Assembly (NCBI GenBank): GCA_003167415.1
Contig: PMTF01000013.1
Location: forward strand, 38,692 to 102,691
Length of the DNA stretch: 64,000 nt
Reading direction: 5' to 3'
DNA from: Acidimicrobiaceae bacterium
GTDB lineage: Bacteria; Actinomycetota; Acidimicrobiia; Acidimicrobiales; RAAP-2
In this document: positions 1-9,119 of the stretch, in pieces
How positions within the stretch are numbered: position 1 is the first letter of the stretch
How the letters are laid out: each line of letters starts with the position of its first letter
Notes under the pieces: generated by a model
Told to the model about the DNA's origin: nothing
The model's input: the letters and a program-made list of their open reading frames with translations, nothing else
The model's database searches: none
Position numbers and translations under genes: made by a program

Positions 1-1128
1 GACACCTCGCTGCAGTTCGTGGCCGAACGCGACCTGGCGCGACAATTGGCGGCGACCGACGCCGTGTCGGGCGTCGCGGTGGTGATGGACGTCAAGACCG
101 GCGAGATCCTGGCCGACGCGTCGCTGGCGAACACGAAGTCCCATCCCGGCGTCCTCGGAACCGCTCCGGTCTGGGGGAGCAGCGTCGGAGTGCCGGGGAT
201 CGAGCAGACGATTAGTAATCTCGCCTTCACCCAGACCTACGAACCGGGCTCGGTCTTCAAGATCGTCACCTTTTCCGCGGCGCTGCAGGCCGGACTGATC
301 ACGCCGTCGAGCGTGATCACCGTGCCGTCCTCGGTGGTCGTCGGCGGGCGCTACTTCCACGACGCCGAACAACACCCGCTCGAACACCTCACCGCGACCC
401 AGGTGCTCGCGCTCTCGTCCAACATCGGCACTTACGAGATCGGCACGCGTGTCGGCGAAAACGGTCTTTTGGGCCAAGTCGAGCGATTGGGCTTCGGCCA
501 GCCGACGAGCGTCGACTTCCCGGGCCAGTCACCCGGTCTGCTGGTGAATACCGCCAATTGGTACGCCAGCGACCAAGTTGCGTTACCCATCGGTCAGGTC
601 GACGCTGTGCCGCCAATACAAATCCTCGACGCCTACAACGCCATCGCGAACGGCGGCGTCTTCGTGGAACCGAAACTGGTCCGCGGGTACGTGTACGCGA
701 ACGGCGCCGTCCGGGCCACGCCCTCGAGCGCGAAGCGTGTGGCGATAAGTCCGAACGTGTCGGCCACGATGGTCAAGATGCTCGAGCAGGTCGTACTGTC
801 GGGCACCGGCACCAACGCCATCATCCCCGGCTACAGCGTGGCCGGCAAAACCGGCACCGCCACTATGCCCTATCCCGGGAAGGACAAACTCCTGGTCGGG
901 GATTACAACGCCAGTTTCGTGGGATTCGCCCCCGCGAACAATCCGGTACTGTCGATGATCGTGGTGGTGGAGCGTCCCGAAACGACGATTTTCGGTGGTG
1001 CCGTGGCCGCACCAATCTTCCAAGAGGTCATGTCCTACGCGTTACACCACTACAACATCCCTTCGAACGGTACGTACCAGAAGCCGCTCAAGGGCGCCGG
1101 TGCCTCGATCTCCTCGGACGTGACCTGA
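1..1128 (+). CDS. ftsI: Peptidoglycan D,D-transpeptidase FtsI/PbpB, C-terminal part (5' end outside window)
   Basis: The reading frame is open from base 1, so this is the C-terminal 375 residues of a class B penicillin-binding protein that cross-links septal peptidoglycan on the outer face of the membrane. The three transpeptidase motifs are all present: SVFK (active-site Ser near visible residue 84), SSN (about 139-141) and KTGT (about 283-286). The start listed in the ORF track (base 19) is only an internal codon. The stop overlaps the murE start by one base (TGATG), which places it first in the visible dcw operon. The N-terminal membrane anchor and dimerisation domain lie upstream. The family is certain; FtsI rather than another class B PBP is inferred from the dcw context. 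Confidence 0.95.
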   Translation, partial: DTSLQFVAERDLARQLAATDAVSGVAVVMDVKTGEILADASLANTKSHPGVLGTAPVWGSSVGVPGIEQTISNLAFTQTYEPGSVFKIVTFSAALQAGLITPSSVITVPSSVVVGGRYFHDAEQHPLEHLTATQVLALSSNIGTYEIGTRVGENGLLGQVERLGFGQPTSVDFPGQSPGLLVNTANWYASDQVALPIGQVDAVPPIQILDAYNAIANGGVFVEPKLVRGYVYANGAVRATPSSAKRVAISPNVSATMVKMLEQVVLSGTGTNAIIPGYSVAGKTGTATMPYPGKDKLLVGDYNASFVGFAPANNPVLSMIVVVERPETTIFGGAVAAPIFQEVMSYALHHYNIPSNGTYQKPLKGAGASISSDVT

Positions 1129-2525
1129 TGCAGTTGGGCGACATCCTGGACGATCTCAGCCTTGACGTGGCGACGGGGGGCCTTGAGATCACGCACGTCG
1201 ATATTGATTCGCGCGACTGCGTTCCCGGTTCACTCTTTTTCGCCCTACCCGGTTCGTCGAGCAACGGGGTGAACTTCGCCGCCGACGCCGTCCGTCGCGG
1301 TGCGCTGTGCGTCGTCGCCAGTACTCGCGTCGACGTCGCGGCACCGGTCGTGGTCGTGCCGGCGACGCAACTGACCGCGCTGTGCGCGCACGCCAGCGCC
1401 GCCGTGGTGGGACATCCCGAGACCAAGACTCGTCTGGTCGCCGTCACCGGTACCAACGGCAAAACCAGCGTGACCACGATTGTCGGGGAACTGGCTCGGG
1501 CCCTGTCGTGGAACGGCGCCAACATCGGCACGCTGACCAATGAACGCACCACGCCGGCCGCGCCCGAACTGTTCCGCACCCTGGCCTCGCTGGTGGAGGA
1601 CTTCGATCCATTGGTCCAAAGCTCGGTCGTGGCGATGGAGGTGTCGAGTCACGCCATGAGTCAGCACCGCGTCGACGGACTGGAGTTCACCGTCGCCGCG
1701 TTCACGAACCTCAGTCACGAACACCTCGACTACCACGGCTCGATGGAGGAGTACTTCGTGGTGAAGTCGCGTCTCTTCACTCCCGAACACTCGCATCGCG
1801 CCGTTATATGGGGCGACGACCCCTACGGCGAACGACTCGCCACCTCGACGACGCTGCCCGTGACCCGGGTCTCGCGCCGTGACGCCACCGACGTCGAGAC
1901 CACGCTCAAGGGGACGACCTTCTTTTGGCGCCGGCACCTCGTGAACTCCGCGTTGCTCGGTGACTACAACGTCGACAACTCCCTCATCGCCATGACCATC
2001 ATGAGCGTGCTGGGGGCCGACGACGCCGCGATCGCTGCCGCGATGGGGGAGGTCTCGTCCATTTCTGGTCGTTTCGACGTGGTGCGAGGAACCGACGTCA
2101 CGGTCATCGTGGACTACGCACACACGCCGGAAGGTCTGCGCCGTCTCTTGGAGGACGTGCGCGAAATGATGCCCGAGGGCCGCGTCATCACGGTATTCGG
2201 TTGCGGGGGCGACCGCGACCGCGCCAAGCGGTCCGAGATGGGCCTCGTCGCCTCGACCTTCTCGGACGTGACGTTCGTCACCTCCGACAATCCTCGTTCC
2301 GAGTCACCCGAGTCGATCATCGACGCCATCATGTCGGGCGTCGCGAGCGACGGCCAGGTCGTGCGTGACGCCGACCGGCGCAGTGCGATCTCGCGGGCGC
2401 TCGACGAGGCCGCGCCCGGTGACGTCGTCGTCGTCGCCGGCAAGGGACACGAGACGACGCAGACCATTGGTGACCTGGTCGTGCCCTTCGATGATCGCGT
2501 CGTCGCTCGCGAACTGCTGCGATGA
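1128..2525 (+). CDS. murE: UDP-MurNAc-L-Ala-D-Glu:2,6-diaminopimelate ligase MurE
   Basis: This cytosolic Mur ligase adds the third stem-peptide residue to UDP-MurNAc-L-Ala-D-Glu using ATP. The protein is 465 residues, normal for the family. It has the P-loop GTNGKT near residue 108, the central-domain motif EVSSHA, and the motif DNPR near residue 387, which is typical of enzymes that select meso-diaminopimelate over lysine. The ORF track begins far upstream inside ftsI. I chose the ATG that overlaps the ftsI stop (TGATG), where MurE homology begins. A meso-DAP cell wall is inferred from DNPR. Downstream one would expect murF, but mraY follows after seven bases. Confidence 0.96.
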   Translation: MQLGDILDDLSLDVATGGLEITHVDIDSRDCVPGSLFFALPGSSSNGVNFAADAVRRGALCVVASTRVDVAAPVVVVPATQLTALCAHASAAVVGHPETKTRLVAVTGTNGKTSVTTIVGELARALSWNGANIGTLTNERTTPAAPELFRTLASLVEDFDPLVQSSVVAMEVSSHAMSQHRVDGLEFTVAAFTNLSHEHLDYHGSMEEYFVVKSRLFTPEHSHRAVIWGDDPYGERLATSTTLPVTRVSRRDATDVETTLKGTTFFWRRHLVNSALLGDYNVDNSLIAMTIMSVLGADDAAIAAAMGEVSSISGRFDVVRGTDVTVIVDYAHTPEGLRRLLEDVREMMPEGRVITVFGCGGDRDRAKRSEMGLVASTFSDVTFVTSDNPRSESPESIIDAIMSGVASDGQVVRDADRRSAISRALDEAAPGDVVVVAGKGHETTQTIGDLVVPFDDRVVARELLR

Positions 2526-2532
2526 GGTACCC

Positions 2533-3567
2533 GTGCTGAGTCTGATGGAGTCCGGAGGCGTGGCCTTTCTCTTTTCGCTGTTCGTCACGCCCCTGTGGAT
2601 CCGATTCCTCACCCGTCGTTCGCTCGGGCAACGGATTCACGAAGACGCACCCTCGACCCACCTCGTCAAGGCCGGCACGCCCACCATGGGTGGCGTCATC
2701 ATCGTCGTGGCGGCGGTCATCGGTTACGCAATGGGTCACGTGGGCACCTCGATCGTCTTCACGCGCAGCGGGTTCTTGGTGTTGGCCGTCATCGTCGCGT
2801 CGGGATTCCTCGGATTCCTCGACGACTACATCGGCATTCGCAACGCACGCAACCTCGGACTCAACAAGCGCGGCAAGCTCGCCGGTCAGTTATTAATCGC
2901 CGCAGTGTTCGCGGTGCTGTCGATTGATTGGGTCCACACCTCGACCAACCTGTCCTTCACCCGTTTCTCATTGCCCGGTTTGAATCTGACGTCGGTCGGG
3001 TGGTTCCTGCTCGCGATGCTGGTGATCATCGCGAGTTCAAACGCGGTGAACCTCACCGACGGTCTCGACGGACTGGCGGCCGGTTCGGGAACGTTCTGCT
3101 TCGGCGTGTTGGCGATCATCGGTTACTGGCAGTTCCGTCACTTCTCGATCTACCACCTGCACGCCGCACTCGATCTCGGTCTCGTCGCCGTCGGTCTGGT
3201 CGGTGCGTGCCTCGGCTTCCTCTGGTGGAACGCGGCGCCGGCGCGCATCATGATGGGCGATACCGGGGCCCTCGCAATCGGCACCGGACTCGGTGCGTTG
3301 TGTCTCTTGATGAACCTCGACCTGTTGTTACCGGTGATCGGCGGACTCTTCGTCGCCGAGACGGCGTCGGTGATCCTCCAGGTGATCAGTTTCCGACTGT
3401 TCGGCCGGCGGATCTTTCGCATAGCGCCCTTTCATCACCACTTGGAAATGCATGATTGGCCCGAATTCACGATCATCGTGCGCCTGTGGATCGTCGCGGG
3501 TCTTCTCGCGATGCTCGGTCTCGGTGTCTTCTACGGCGACTTCTTGAAGATCGCCAAGGTGGTGTGA
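2533..3567 (+). CDS. mraY: Phospho-MurNAc-pentapeptide transferase MraY
   Basis: MraY is the integral membrane enzyme that moves phospho-MurNAc-pentapeptide from UDP to undecaprenyl phosphate, giving lipid I. At 344 residues with about ten hydrophobic segments it fits the family. Visible motifs include GTPTMGG near the N-terminus, the DDxx segment FLDDYIG, NLTDGLDGLA, and the histidine-rich FHHHLE near the C-terminus. The track start lies inside murE; I chose GTG 2533, seven bases past the murE stop, with a GAGG-like site just before it. ATG 2545 is an alternative. It sits directly after murE and overlaps ftsW, so both murF and murD are missing from their usual places. Confidence 0.95.
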   Translation: MLSLMESGGVAFLFSLFVTPLWIRFLTRRSLGQRIHEDAPSTHLVKAGTPTMGGVIIVVAAVIGYAMGHVGTSIVFTRSGFLVLAVIVASGFLGFLDDYIGIRNARNLGLNKRGKLAGQLLIAAVFAVLSIDWVHTSTNLSFTRFSLPGLNLTSVGWFLLAMLVIIASSNAVNLTDGLDGLAAGSGTFCFGVLAIIGYWQFRHFSIYHLHAALDLGLVAVGLVGACLGFLWWNAAPARIMMGDTGALAIGTGLGALCLLMNLDLLLPVIGGLFVAETASVILQVISFRLFGRRIFRIAPFHHHLEMHDWPEFTIIVRLWIVAGLLAMLGLGVFYGDFLKIAKVV

Positions 3568-3569
3568 TC

Positions 3570-4871
3570 GTGGCGATCCGTCAAAAGGACCTGCGTACCG
3601 ATACGCGTCCCCGGCGCGCGGTCCCCGCGAAGCGACCCCAGGAGCGCGGCCTGTTCCAACCCATGCCCCGCGGCGTCGCCAGCGGTCGCGTGCTGTTACT
3701 CGTCACGACGCTGCTCGTCACCTTCGGGACGATTGCGGTGGCTTCGGCCAGCGAAGGTCAAGCGTCGGCCAATGGGGGGACCACGTGGTCGATCATGATT
3801 CACGACCTGGTGTACCTCGGTTTCGGTCTGTTCGCGCTCTACCTCGCGTCACGCGTGCGCCTCGATCGATTGGTACGCGCCGCCCCGCTCCTGATACTTT
3901 TCGGCCTCGGACTCCTGCTCGCCGTGCGCGCCATCGGCGTGACCAGCAACGGTGGTAAACGGTGGCTCAACCTGCACGTGATCTACCTGCAGCCGTCGGA
4001 ACTGTTCAAGCTCTTCACGGTGCTCTTCATCGCGTGGCTGGTCCAGCATCACCACGACGAACTGGGCCATTGGCGTCAGCTCGCGGTGTGGACCCTGCCG
4101 GTCACCTTCGGGTGCGCGCTCATCGTCATCGAGCCCGACATCGGCACCTCCTCGGTGGTGGCGGTGATCGCCTTCGCCATGCTCGCGGTGGGCGGACTCT
4201 CGCGAAAGATGCTCGGACGAATCATGCTCCTCGGCGTCGCCGCCTTCGGGGCCTACGCGGCCTACAAGCCGTATTCGGCTGGGCGGTTGCTGTCGTTCGT
4301 GCACCCGAACACCCATTTACTTGGCAGCGGCTACCAGCTGTTGCAGAGCCGCATCGGTTTGGGCGCCGGCGGCGTCGGGGGTCTCGGCCTCGGCCACAGT
4401 CGTGAGAAGTGGGGGCTACTGCCCAACCCGCATACCGACTTCATCTTCACCATCATCGGTGAGGAGCTAGGACTCATCGGCACGCTGGCGGTGATCGCGT
4501 TGTTCGTCGCCTTCCTCTTCGCGGCGGTGCGCATCGCCCAGCAGTGCACCAACTCGGTCTATCGACTGATCGCGGTCGGGATCACCACCTGGATCGCGGT
4601 GGAAGCGTTGATCAACATCGCGTCGGTCGTCGGCTGGTGGGCCGTCACCGGAATCCCGCTGCCCTTCTTCTCCTACGGCGGGACGGCGTTGATCACCGAA
4701 CTGGCCGCCGTGGGGCTGCTTTACAACATCGCGCACGACCGCACGCACAGCGGCGACGTGACGATCCGCGAACACCGCATCACCAACTTCCGAGAGACCC
4801 TTGAACGAAAAACCGTCCCCCGTCCGGCGCCCCGCTCGCGCTCGATGAACGATCCGCGCCGGACCCGCTAA
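3570..4871 (+). CDS. ftsW: Lipid II-polymerising SEDS glycosyltransferase FtsW
   Basis: FtsW is a polytopic SEDS-family peptidoglycan polymerase of the division site and works with FtsI. The 433-residue protein has the family signatures GGKRWLNL, LQPSELFKL and, near the C-terminus, PLPFFSYGGT. The N-terminal 30 residues are basic and cytosolic. The start is set by an AAGGTGG ribosome-binding site at 3556-3562, seven bases before GTG 3570. GTG 3564 would overlap the mraY stop (GTGA) but leaves almost no spacing. Position between mraY and murG supports FtsW over RodA. The stop TAA overlaps the murG ATG by one base. Confidence 0.95.
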   Translation: MAIRQKDLRTDTRPRRAVPAKRPQERGLFQPMPRGVASGRVLLLVTTLLVTFGTIAVASASEGQASANGGTTWSIMIHDLVYLGFGLFALYLASRVRLDRLVRAAPLLILFGLGLLLAVRAIGVTSNGGKRWLNLHVIYLQPSELFKLFTVLFIAWLVQHHHDELGHWRQLAVWTLPVTFGCALIVIEPDIGTSSVVAVIAFAMLAVGGLSRKMLGRIMLLGVAAFGAYAAYKPYSAGRLLSFVHPNTHLLGSGYQLLQSRIGLGAGGVGGLGLGHSREKWGLLPNPHTDFIFTIIGEELGLIGTLAVIALFVAFLFAAVRIAQQCTNSVYRLIAVGITTWIAVEALINIASVVGWWAVTGIPLPFFSYGGTALITELAAVGLLYNIAHDRTHSGDVTIREHRITNFRETLERKTVPRPAPRSRSMNDPRRTR

Positions 4872-5989
4872 TGGCCGGCCCCATCGTCATCACCGGGGGT
4901 GGGACGGGGGGAGGAATCTTTCCCATGGTCGCGATCGCCGACCAGTTGCGCGTGCTCGGCATCGACGCCAGCGACCTTCGTTTCGTGGGGAGTCGACGCG
5001 GACAGGAGTCGACCTTGTTGGCCCCCAGCGACGTGGCGCTCACGCTGTTACCCGGTCGTGGCTTTCGTCGCTCGATCGTCCCGGACGCACTCCGACAGAA
5101 TCTCGAAGCCGCCGGGTCCTTGGCCCGGGCGGTGATGATGGCGCTGACCAAGATTCGCCAGTGGCGACCATCGGTCGTGGTGTCCCTGGGTGGCTACGCC
5201 TCGTTCGCGACGTCCCTGGCGGCCGTCGTGTGGCGACGCCCGCTGGTGCTGGTGCAACTGGACGCCGAACCGGGCGCCGCGCAACGACTGTTCACGCGCT
5301 TCGCACGCGCTCGATGTTGTGCCTTTCCCTCGAGCGATCCCAAGGCCGTCGTGACGGGTACGCCCCTTCGCGAGAGCATCGTCTCGGTCGATCGTTCCGA
5401 GGAGTCACGACGGGCGGCGCGCGCGACGATCGATCCGCCGATCGACGGCGATCGAACGGTCGTCGTGGTGATGACCGGCTCACTCGGCTCGACGCGTGTC
5501 AATCAGGCGGTGAGTGAACTGGCGCGGCGCTGGTCCCCTCGACGCGATCGAACGATTCTTCACGTGGCCGGACGACGCGACCTTGACGTCGTGCGCGCCG
5601 ACGCTCCCGTGACCGACGGTCTCGACTATCGGATCCTCGAATTCGGCGACATGACCGAGCTCTGGGCCGTCGCGGACGTGGCGATCTGTCGCGCCGGCGC
5701 GTCGACCGTCGCTGAGTTGACGACGCTCGGGATTCCCTCCGTACTGGTGCCCTTGCCGCACGCGCCCGGTGATCACCAGATGAAGAACGCCCTGGTGGTC
5801 GTCGAGGCCGGGGGCGCTCGACTCGTCCTGGATGCCGAGTGCACCGGCGCCAAACTCGATGACGTGTTGGTCACGATGACGGCGCCCGAAGCGCTCGATT
5901 CAATGGGGCGCGCGGCGAGAACCTTAGGCCGAAGTGACGGGGCCGTCGAGATCGCGCGGGTCGTCGCCCAAGTGCGTGGTCCGTCGTGA
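4871..5989 (+). CDS. murG: UDP-GlcNAc:lipid I N-acetylglucosaminyltransferase MurG (G-loop His replaced by Gly)
   Basis: MurG adds GlcNAc to lipid I on the cytosolic face of the membrane to make lipid II (GT-B fold). The protein is 372 residues. The first glycine-rich loop reads GGGTGGGIFP, where most MurG proteins have GGTGGH; the histidine position (residue 15 here, His19 in E. coli) is Gly. The codons are unambiguous (ggg gga gga). Other family regions are intact: the second G-loop TGSLGS, FGDMTELW, and the donor-binding CRAGASTVAELTTLG followed by PLPHAPGDHQ. It is coupled to ftsW (TAATG) and murC (GTGA). The gene is clearly MurG by sequence and context; whether the substitution affects catalysis cannot be read from sequence. 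Confidence 0.94.
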   Translation: MAGPIVITGGGTGGGIFPMVAIADQLRVLGIDASDLRFVGSRRGQESTLLAPSDVALTLLPGRGFRRSIVPDALRQNLEAAGSLARAVMMALTKIRQWRPSVVVSLGGYASFATSLAAVVWRRPLVLVQLDAEPGAAQRLFTRFARARCCAFPSSDPKAVVTGTPLRESIVSVDRSEESRRAARATIDPPIDGDRTVVVVMTGSLGSTRVNQAVSELARRWSPRRDRTILHVAGRRDLDVVRADAPVTDGLDYRILEFGDMTELWAVADVAICRAGASTVAELTTLGIPSVLVPLPHAPGDHQMKNALVVVEAGGARLVLDAECTGAKLDDVLVTMTAPEALDSMGRAARTLGRSDGAVEIARVVAQVRGPS

Positions 5990-7344
5990 ACGTGTTCGAG
6001 CCGGGCGTTCGGGTCCACGTCGTGGGCGTCGGCGGCGCGGGCATGAGCGGCCTGGCTCGGCTCCTCGTCGAGTCCGGCGCCGTGGTGAGCGGCAGCGACC
6101 TCGCCGACTCGGCCGTGCTCGAAGAGTTGCGCGCGATTGGCGTGACGGTCGCGGTCGGACACGAGGCGGTGAACGTCGCTCACGCCGACGTCGTGGTGTG
6201 GTCCCCGGCCGTGGCCCGTGACAACGCGGAACTGGTGGCGGCGCGCGAAGGCGGCGCGACGCTCCTGTCGCGCGCCGAGGTCCTGGCCGAACTGGCGACG
6301 GCGCGTCCGGTCATCGGTCTCACCGGTACCCACGGCAAGACGACCGCTGCCTCGATGATGGCCCACGTGCTGGCCGCCGACGGGCGCGACGCCGGGCGAC
6401 TCCTCGGCGCCGAGGTGCTCGGGGTCGGGGCCAACGGCCACTGGGGAAGCGACGGGGTCGTCCTCGAAGTCGACGAAAGCTACGGGACGTTCGCCCTCGT
6501 GCATCCGCACGCCCTGGGGCTGCTGAACGTCGAGGCCGACCACCTCGATCACTACGGCACGCTGGGGGCCCTCGAGCACGCCTTCGCCGAGTTACTTGAT
6601 CGCACCGACGGGCCCGTCGTCATCTGGAGTGACGACCCGGGCTGTCAGCGCGTGGCGACCATCGCCCATCGCCAAGTGGTTCGCGTCGGCACCGGTGACG
6701 CGCCGTGGCGGGCGGACGACGTCGAGGTCACGCGACACCAGGCTCGTTTCATTCTTCACGGACCGGCGACCGAGATGCGCGTGACCCTCCACGTGACCGG
6801 CGTCCACAACGTCGCTGACGCGGCGGTAGCGGCGGTCCTGGCGATAGAACTCGGGGTGTCACCCGACGCGATCCGCGCGGGACTGGCCAACTTTCGCGGG
6901 GCGCCGCGCCGTTTCGAACGGTTGGGTTCGTGGCGCGGGGTGGACGTCTACGAGAGTTACGCGCACTTGCCCGGTGAGATTCGAGCGATCCTCAGCGCGA
7001 CGCGCGCCGCCGGTTACGAACGAATCACCGCGGTCTTTCAACCCCATCGAGTGACGCGCACGCTCTCTTTGGTCGAGGACTTCGCGCCGGCCTTCGACCT
7101 CGCCTCGGCCGTCATCGTGACCGACATCTACACCGCCGGGGAACCGAATCCCACCGGCGTCACCGGCCAAGTGATCGCTGAGGCCATTCGGCGACGCGGC
7201 GCCGGCGTGGCGACGACGTACTGCAAGTCGATCGACGACGTTCCGGACGCGCTCGAAATCCTCCACGAGGACAGTGACGTCGTGGTGTTGCTCGGCGCGG
7301 GTGACGTGGCCGCGGTCGCCCCGAAACTCCGAGGTATGAGCTGA
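5986..7344 (+). CDS. murC: UDP-N-acetylmuramate:L-alanine ligase MurC
   Basis: MurC adds the first stem-peptide residue (L-Ala) to UDP-MurNAc with ATP in the cytosol. The protein has 452 residues. It shows the N-terminal nucleotide-sugar fold HVVGVGGAGMSG, the P-loop GTHGKTT near residue 110, EVDESYG, and the C-terminal FQPHRVTRT. The start is the GTG in the GTGA overlap with murG. One motif is divergent: the usual DDYAHHP region reads ESYAHLP. Position between murG and murB and the N-terminal domain separate it from MurD or Mpl. It is probably a functional MurC, since it is the only alanine-adding ligase seen. Confidence 0.94.
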   Translation: MNVFEPGVRVHVVGVGGAGMSGLARLLVESGAVVSGSDLADSAVLEELRAIGVTVAVGHEAVNVAHADVVVWSPAVARDNAELVAAREGGATLLSRAEVLAELATARPVIGLTGTHGKTTAASMMAHVLAADGRDAGRLLGAEVLGVGANGHWGSDGVVLEVDESYGTFALVHPHALGLLNVEADHLDHYGTLGALEHAFAELLDRTDGPVVIWSDDPGCQRVATIAHRQVVRVGTGDAPWRADDVEVTRHQARFILHGPATEMRVTLHVTGVHNVADAAVAAVLAIELGVSPDAIRAGLANFRGAPRRFERLGSWRGVDVYESYAHLPGEIRAILSATRAAGYERITAVFQPHRVTRTLSLVEDFAPAFDLASAVIVTDIYTAGEPNPTGVTGQVIAEAIRRRGAGVATTYCKSIDDVPDALEILHEDSDVVVLLGAGDVAAVAPKLRGMS

Positions 7345-8252
7345 TGTCGCTCGAAGAGCTCGTCGAGGTTGGCGGCGCGCGGGTGAAAGAGCACGCGCCC
7401 TTCGGGGCGCGCACCACCTATCGGGTCGGCGGCACCGTGCGCGCCCTGGTGACGCTGTCGTCGGTGGCCGATCTCGAGGAGTTGGGTCCCTCGATGTTGA
7501 CCAGCGGACTGGCGATGTTCGTGCTCGGCAACGGTTCGAACCTGTTGGTCGCCGACGGCGAGCACGAAGTCCTCGGGGTCCACCTGGTGGGGGAGTTCGA
7601 GGAACTACGCACGCGCGACGAAGACGACGTGGTCGTCGTCGACGCGGGCGCCGGTTTGGACCTCCCCATCGCCGCTCGTCGACTCGCCAAATCGGGCGTC
7701 GTCGGATTCGAATGGGCGGTCGGTGTGCCCGGGAGCTTCGGGGGAGCGGCGGTGATGAACGCCGGGGGTCACGGTTCGGACATGAATGAGTCCCTGGTCT
7801 CGGTCACGGTCTGGCACGACGGCGCGACGCGAACGTGGTCCAAGGAACTGTTGGACTACGGCTATCGCGCGAGTTCTCTTCGCAGTGACGATCTCGTGAC
7901 GGCGGTGCGGTTGCACCTGCGCGCCGGTGACAGCGAGGTGGCCCAAGAACGGATCCGCGAGATCGTTCGGTGGCGGCGCGAACACCAACCCGGCGGCGCC
8001 AACGCGGGCAGCGCCTTTCGCAATCCCGAGAACGATTTCGCCGGCCGGCTCATCGAAGCGGCCGGCTGCAAGGGACTGCGAATCGGGACCGCGGCCATCT
8101 CGGAGAAGCACGCGAATTTCATCATCGCCGACGCCGACGGACGCGCGAACGACGTCTATGAAGTGCTCAGCACCGTTCGCGAGTTGGTGCGCGAGTCCTG
8201 CGGAGTCGAACTGGTGAGCGAGCACCGATTCCTCGGATTCGAGACCTCGTGA
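7344..8252 (+). CDS. murB: UDP-N-acetylenolpyruvoylglucosamine reductase MurB
   Basis: MurB is the FAD-dependent, NADPH-using reductase that converts UDP-GlcNAc-enolpyruvate to UDP-MurNAc. The 302-residue protein has the FAD-binding segment GNGSNLLV (about 52-59), the core GVPGSFGGAAVMNAGG, the YRASSLR arginine region, and GSAFRNP, which contains the serine that acts as general acid in the family. The ATG overlaps the murC stop (TGATG). It is followed by ftsQ with a GTGA overlap, a common actinobacterial order (murC-murB-ftsQ). All key residues appear present. Confidence 0.95.
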   Translation: MSLEELVEVGGARVKEHAPFGARTTYRVGGTVRALVTLSSVADLEELGPSMLTSGLAMFVLGNGSNLLVADGEHEVLGVHLVGEFEELRTRDEDDVVVVDAGAGLDLPIAARRLAKSGVVGFEWAVGVPGSFGGAAVMNAGGHGSDMNESLVSVTVWHDGATRTWSKELLDYGYRASSLRSDDLVTAVRLHLRAGDSEVAQERIREIVRWRREHQPGGANAGSAFRNPENDFAGRLIEAAGCKGLRIGTAAISEKHANFIIADADGRANDVYEVLSTVRELVRESCGVELVSEHRFLGFETS

Positions 8253-9082
8253 GTCGCGCCACGCGCAGCGCGCGCGACGTCACGAACGCCGTGCCGACGC
8301 GACCGCGCGAGCCTCGGGTCGACCCGAGAGGACGCCGGGCGGCCAACGAAACGTCGCCCCAACCTCGGCGGCGGCGCTTCCGATTCATCCAATACACGAT
8401 GGTCACGGTGTTGGTCCTCGCCACGCTCGCCGTCGCGGGGGAGTGGGTTCTTCGCCAGTCCTATTTTCGCGTGCAACACATCACCTTCGTCGGCGTGCGT
8501 CACGAACCGCTGGCGCTGGTGATCGCCGCGTCCGGTCTCGAGGCCCACCCGACGATGATCGACGTCAACGACTCGACGGTGAAGGCGAACCTGGCGCAGT
8601 TCGCCTGGATTGACTCGGTGCACCTCACCAAGCACTGGCCCAATACCGTCGTCGTCACCGTTCACGAAAGCACCGCGGTCGCCGTGGCGTTCAACGCCCG
8701 ACACGTGCTGGAGTACGTGAGTCGCCAAGGACGCGACCTGGGCTCGGCGCCGCGGCGCGCGAACCTGCCCACCTTGCAGTTCGTGCGTCCGCGCAACGCG
8801 GTGTGGCCGTTCAGCCGCGCGGGTCGTTCCGCGGCGTTCGTCGCCGCGCAACTGCCACCGGCCTTCAGCGCCCAGGTCTCGATCGTCACCGAGAACGATC
8901 ACGGCGTGGTGACCTTGAAGATGACGACGCCGGTGACCTTCATCATCGGACCGCCGACGCAGTTGCACGCCAAATTCGTGGCGATTGCGTCAGTGATAGC
9001 GCACAGCACACTGCGCCCCGGTGACGTCGTCGACGCCACCGTTCCGGGTGAGTTGGCGGTAACCGGAACGCCGCCGTCGTAG
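8249..9082 (+). CDS. ftsQ: Cell division protein FtsQ/DivIB
   Basis: FtsQ is a bitopic membrane protein of the divisome that links cytosolic and outer-face components with FtsB and FtsL. The 277 residues comprise a basic proline/arginine-rich cytosolic tail (1-48), one transmembrane segment (about 49-70), a POTRA domain starting with FRVQHITFVGV, and an FtsQ domain. The start is the GTG in the GTGA overlap with murB. Sequence conservation in this family is low, so the assignment relies on domain layout and position directly before ftsZ. No ftsA follows, as in other Actinobacteria. Confidence 0.9.
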   Translation: MSRATRSARDVTNAVPTRPREPRVDPRGRRAANETSPQPRRRRFRFIQYTMVTVLVLATLAVAGEWVLRQSYFRVQHITFVGVRHEPLALVIAASGLEAHPTMIDVNDSTVKANLAQFAWIDSVHLTKHWPNTVVVTVHESTAVAVAFNARHVLEYVSRQGRDLGSAPRRANLPTLQFVRPRNAVWPFSRAGRSAAFVAAQLPPAFSAQVSIVTENDHGVVTLKMTTPVTFIIGPPTQLHAKFVAIASVIAHSTLRPGDVVDATVPGELAVTGTPPS

Positions 9083-9090
9083 GGCGCCAT

Positions 9091-9119
9091 TTGACCGAAA
9101 ACCAAGGTCTGACTAGCCT
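9091..9119 (+). promoter_or_regulatory. Candidate sigma-70 promoter for ftsZ
   Basis: TTGACC (9091-9096), a 17-base spacer, then TAGCCT (9114-9119) lie in the only sizeable gap of the dcw cluster. This would give ftsZ its own transcript with a leader of roughly 70 bases, in addition to read-through from ftsQ. Prediction from sequence only. Confidence 0.5.
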
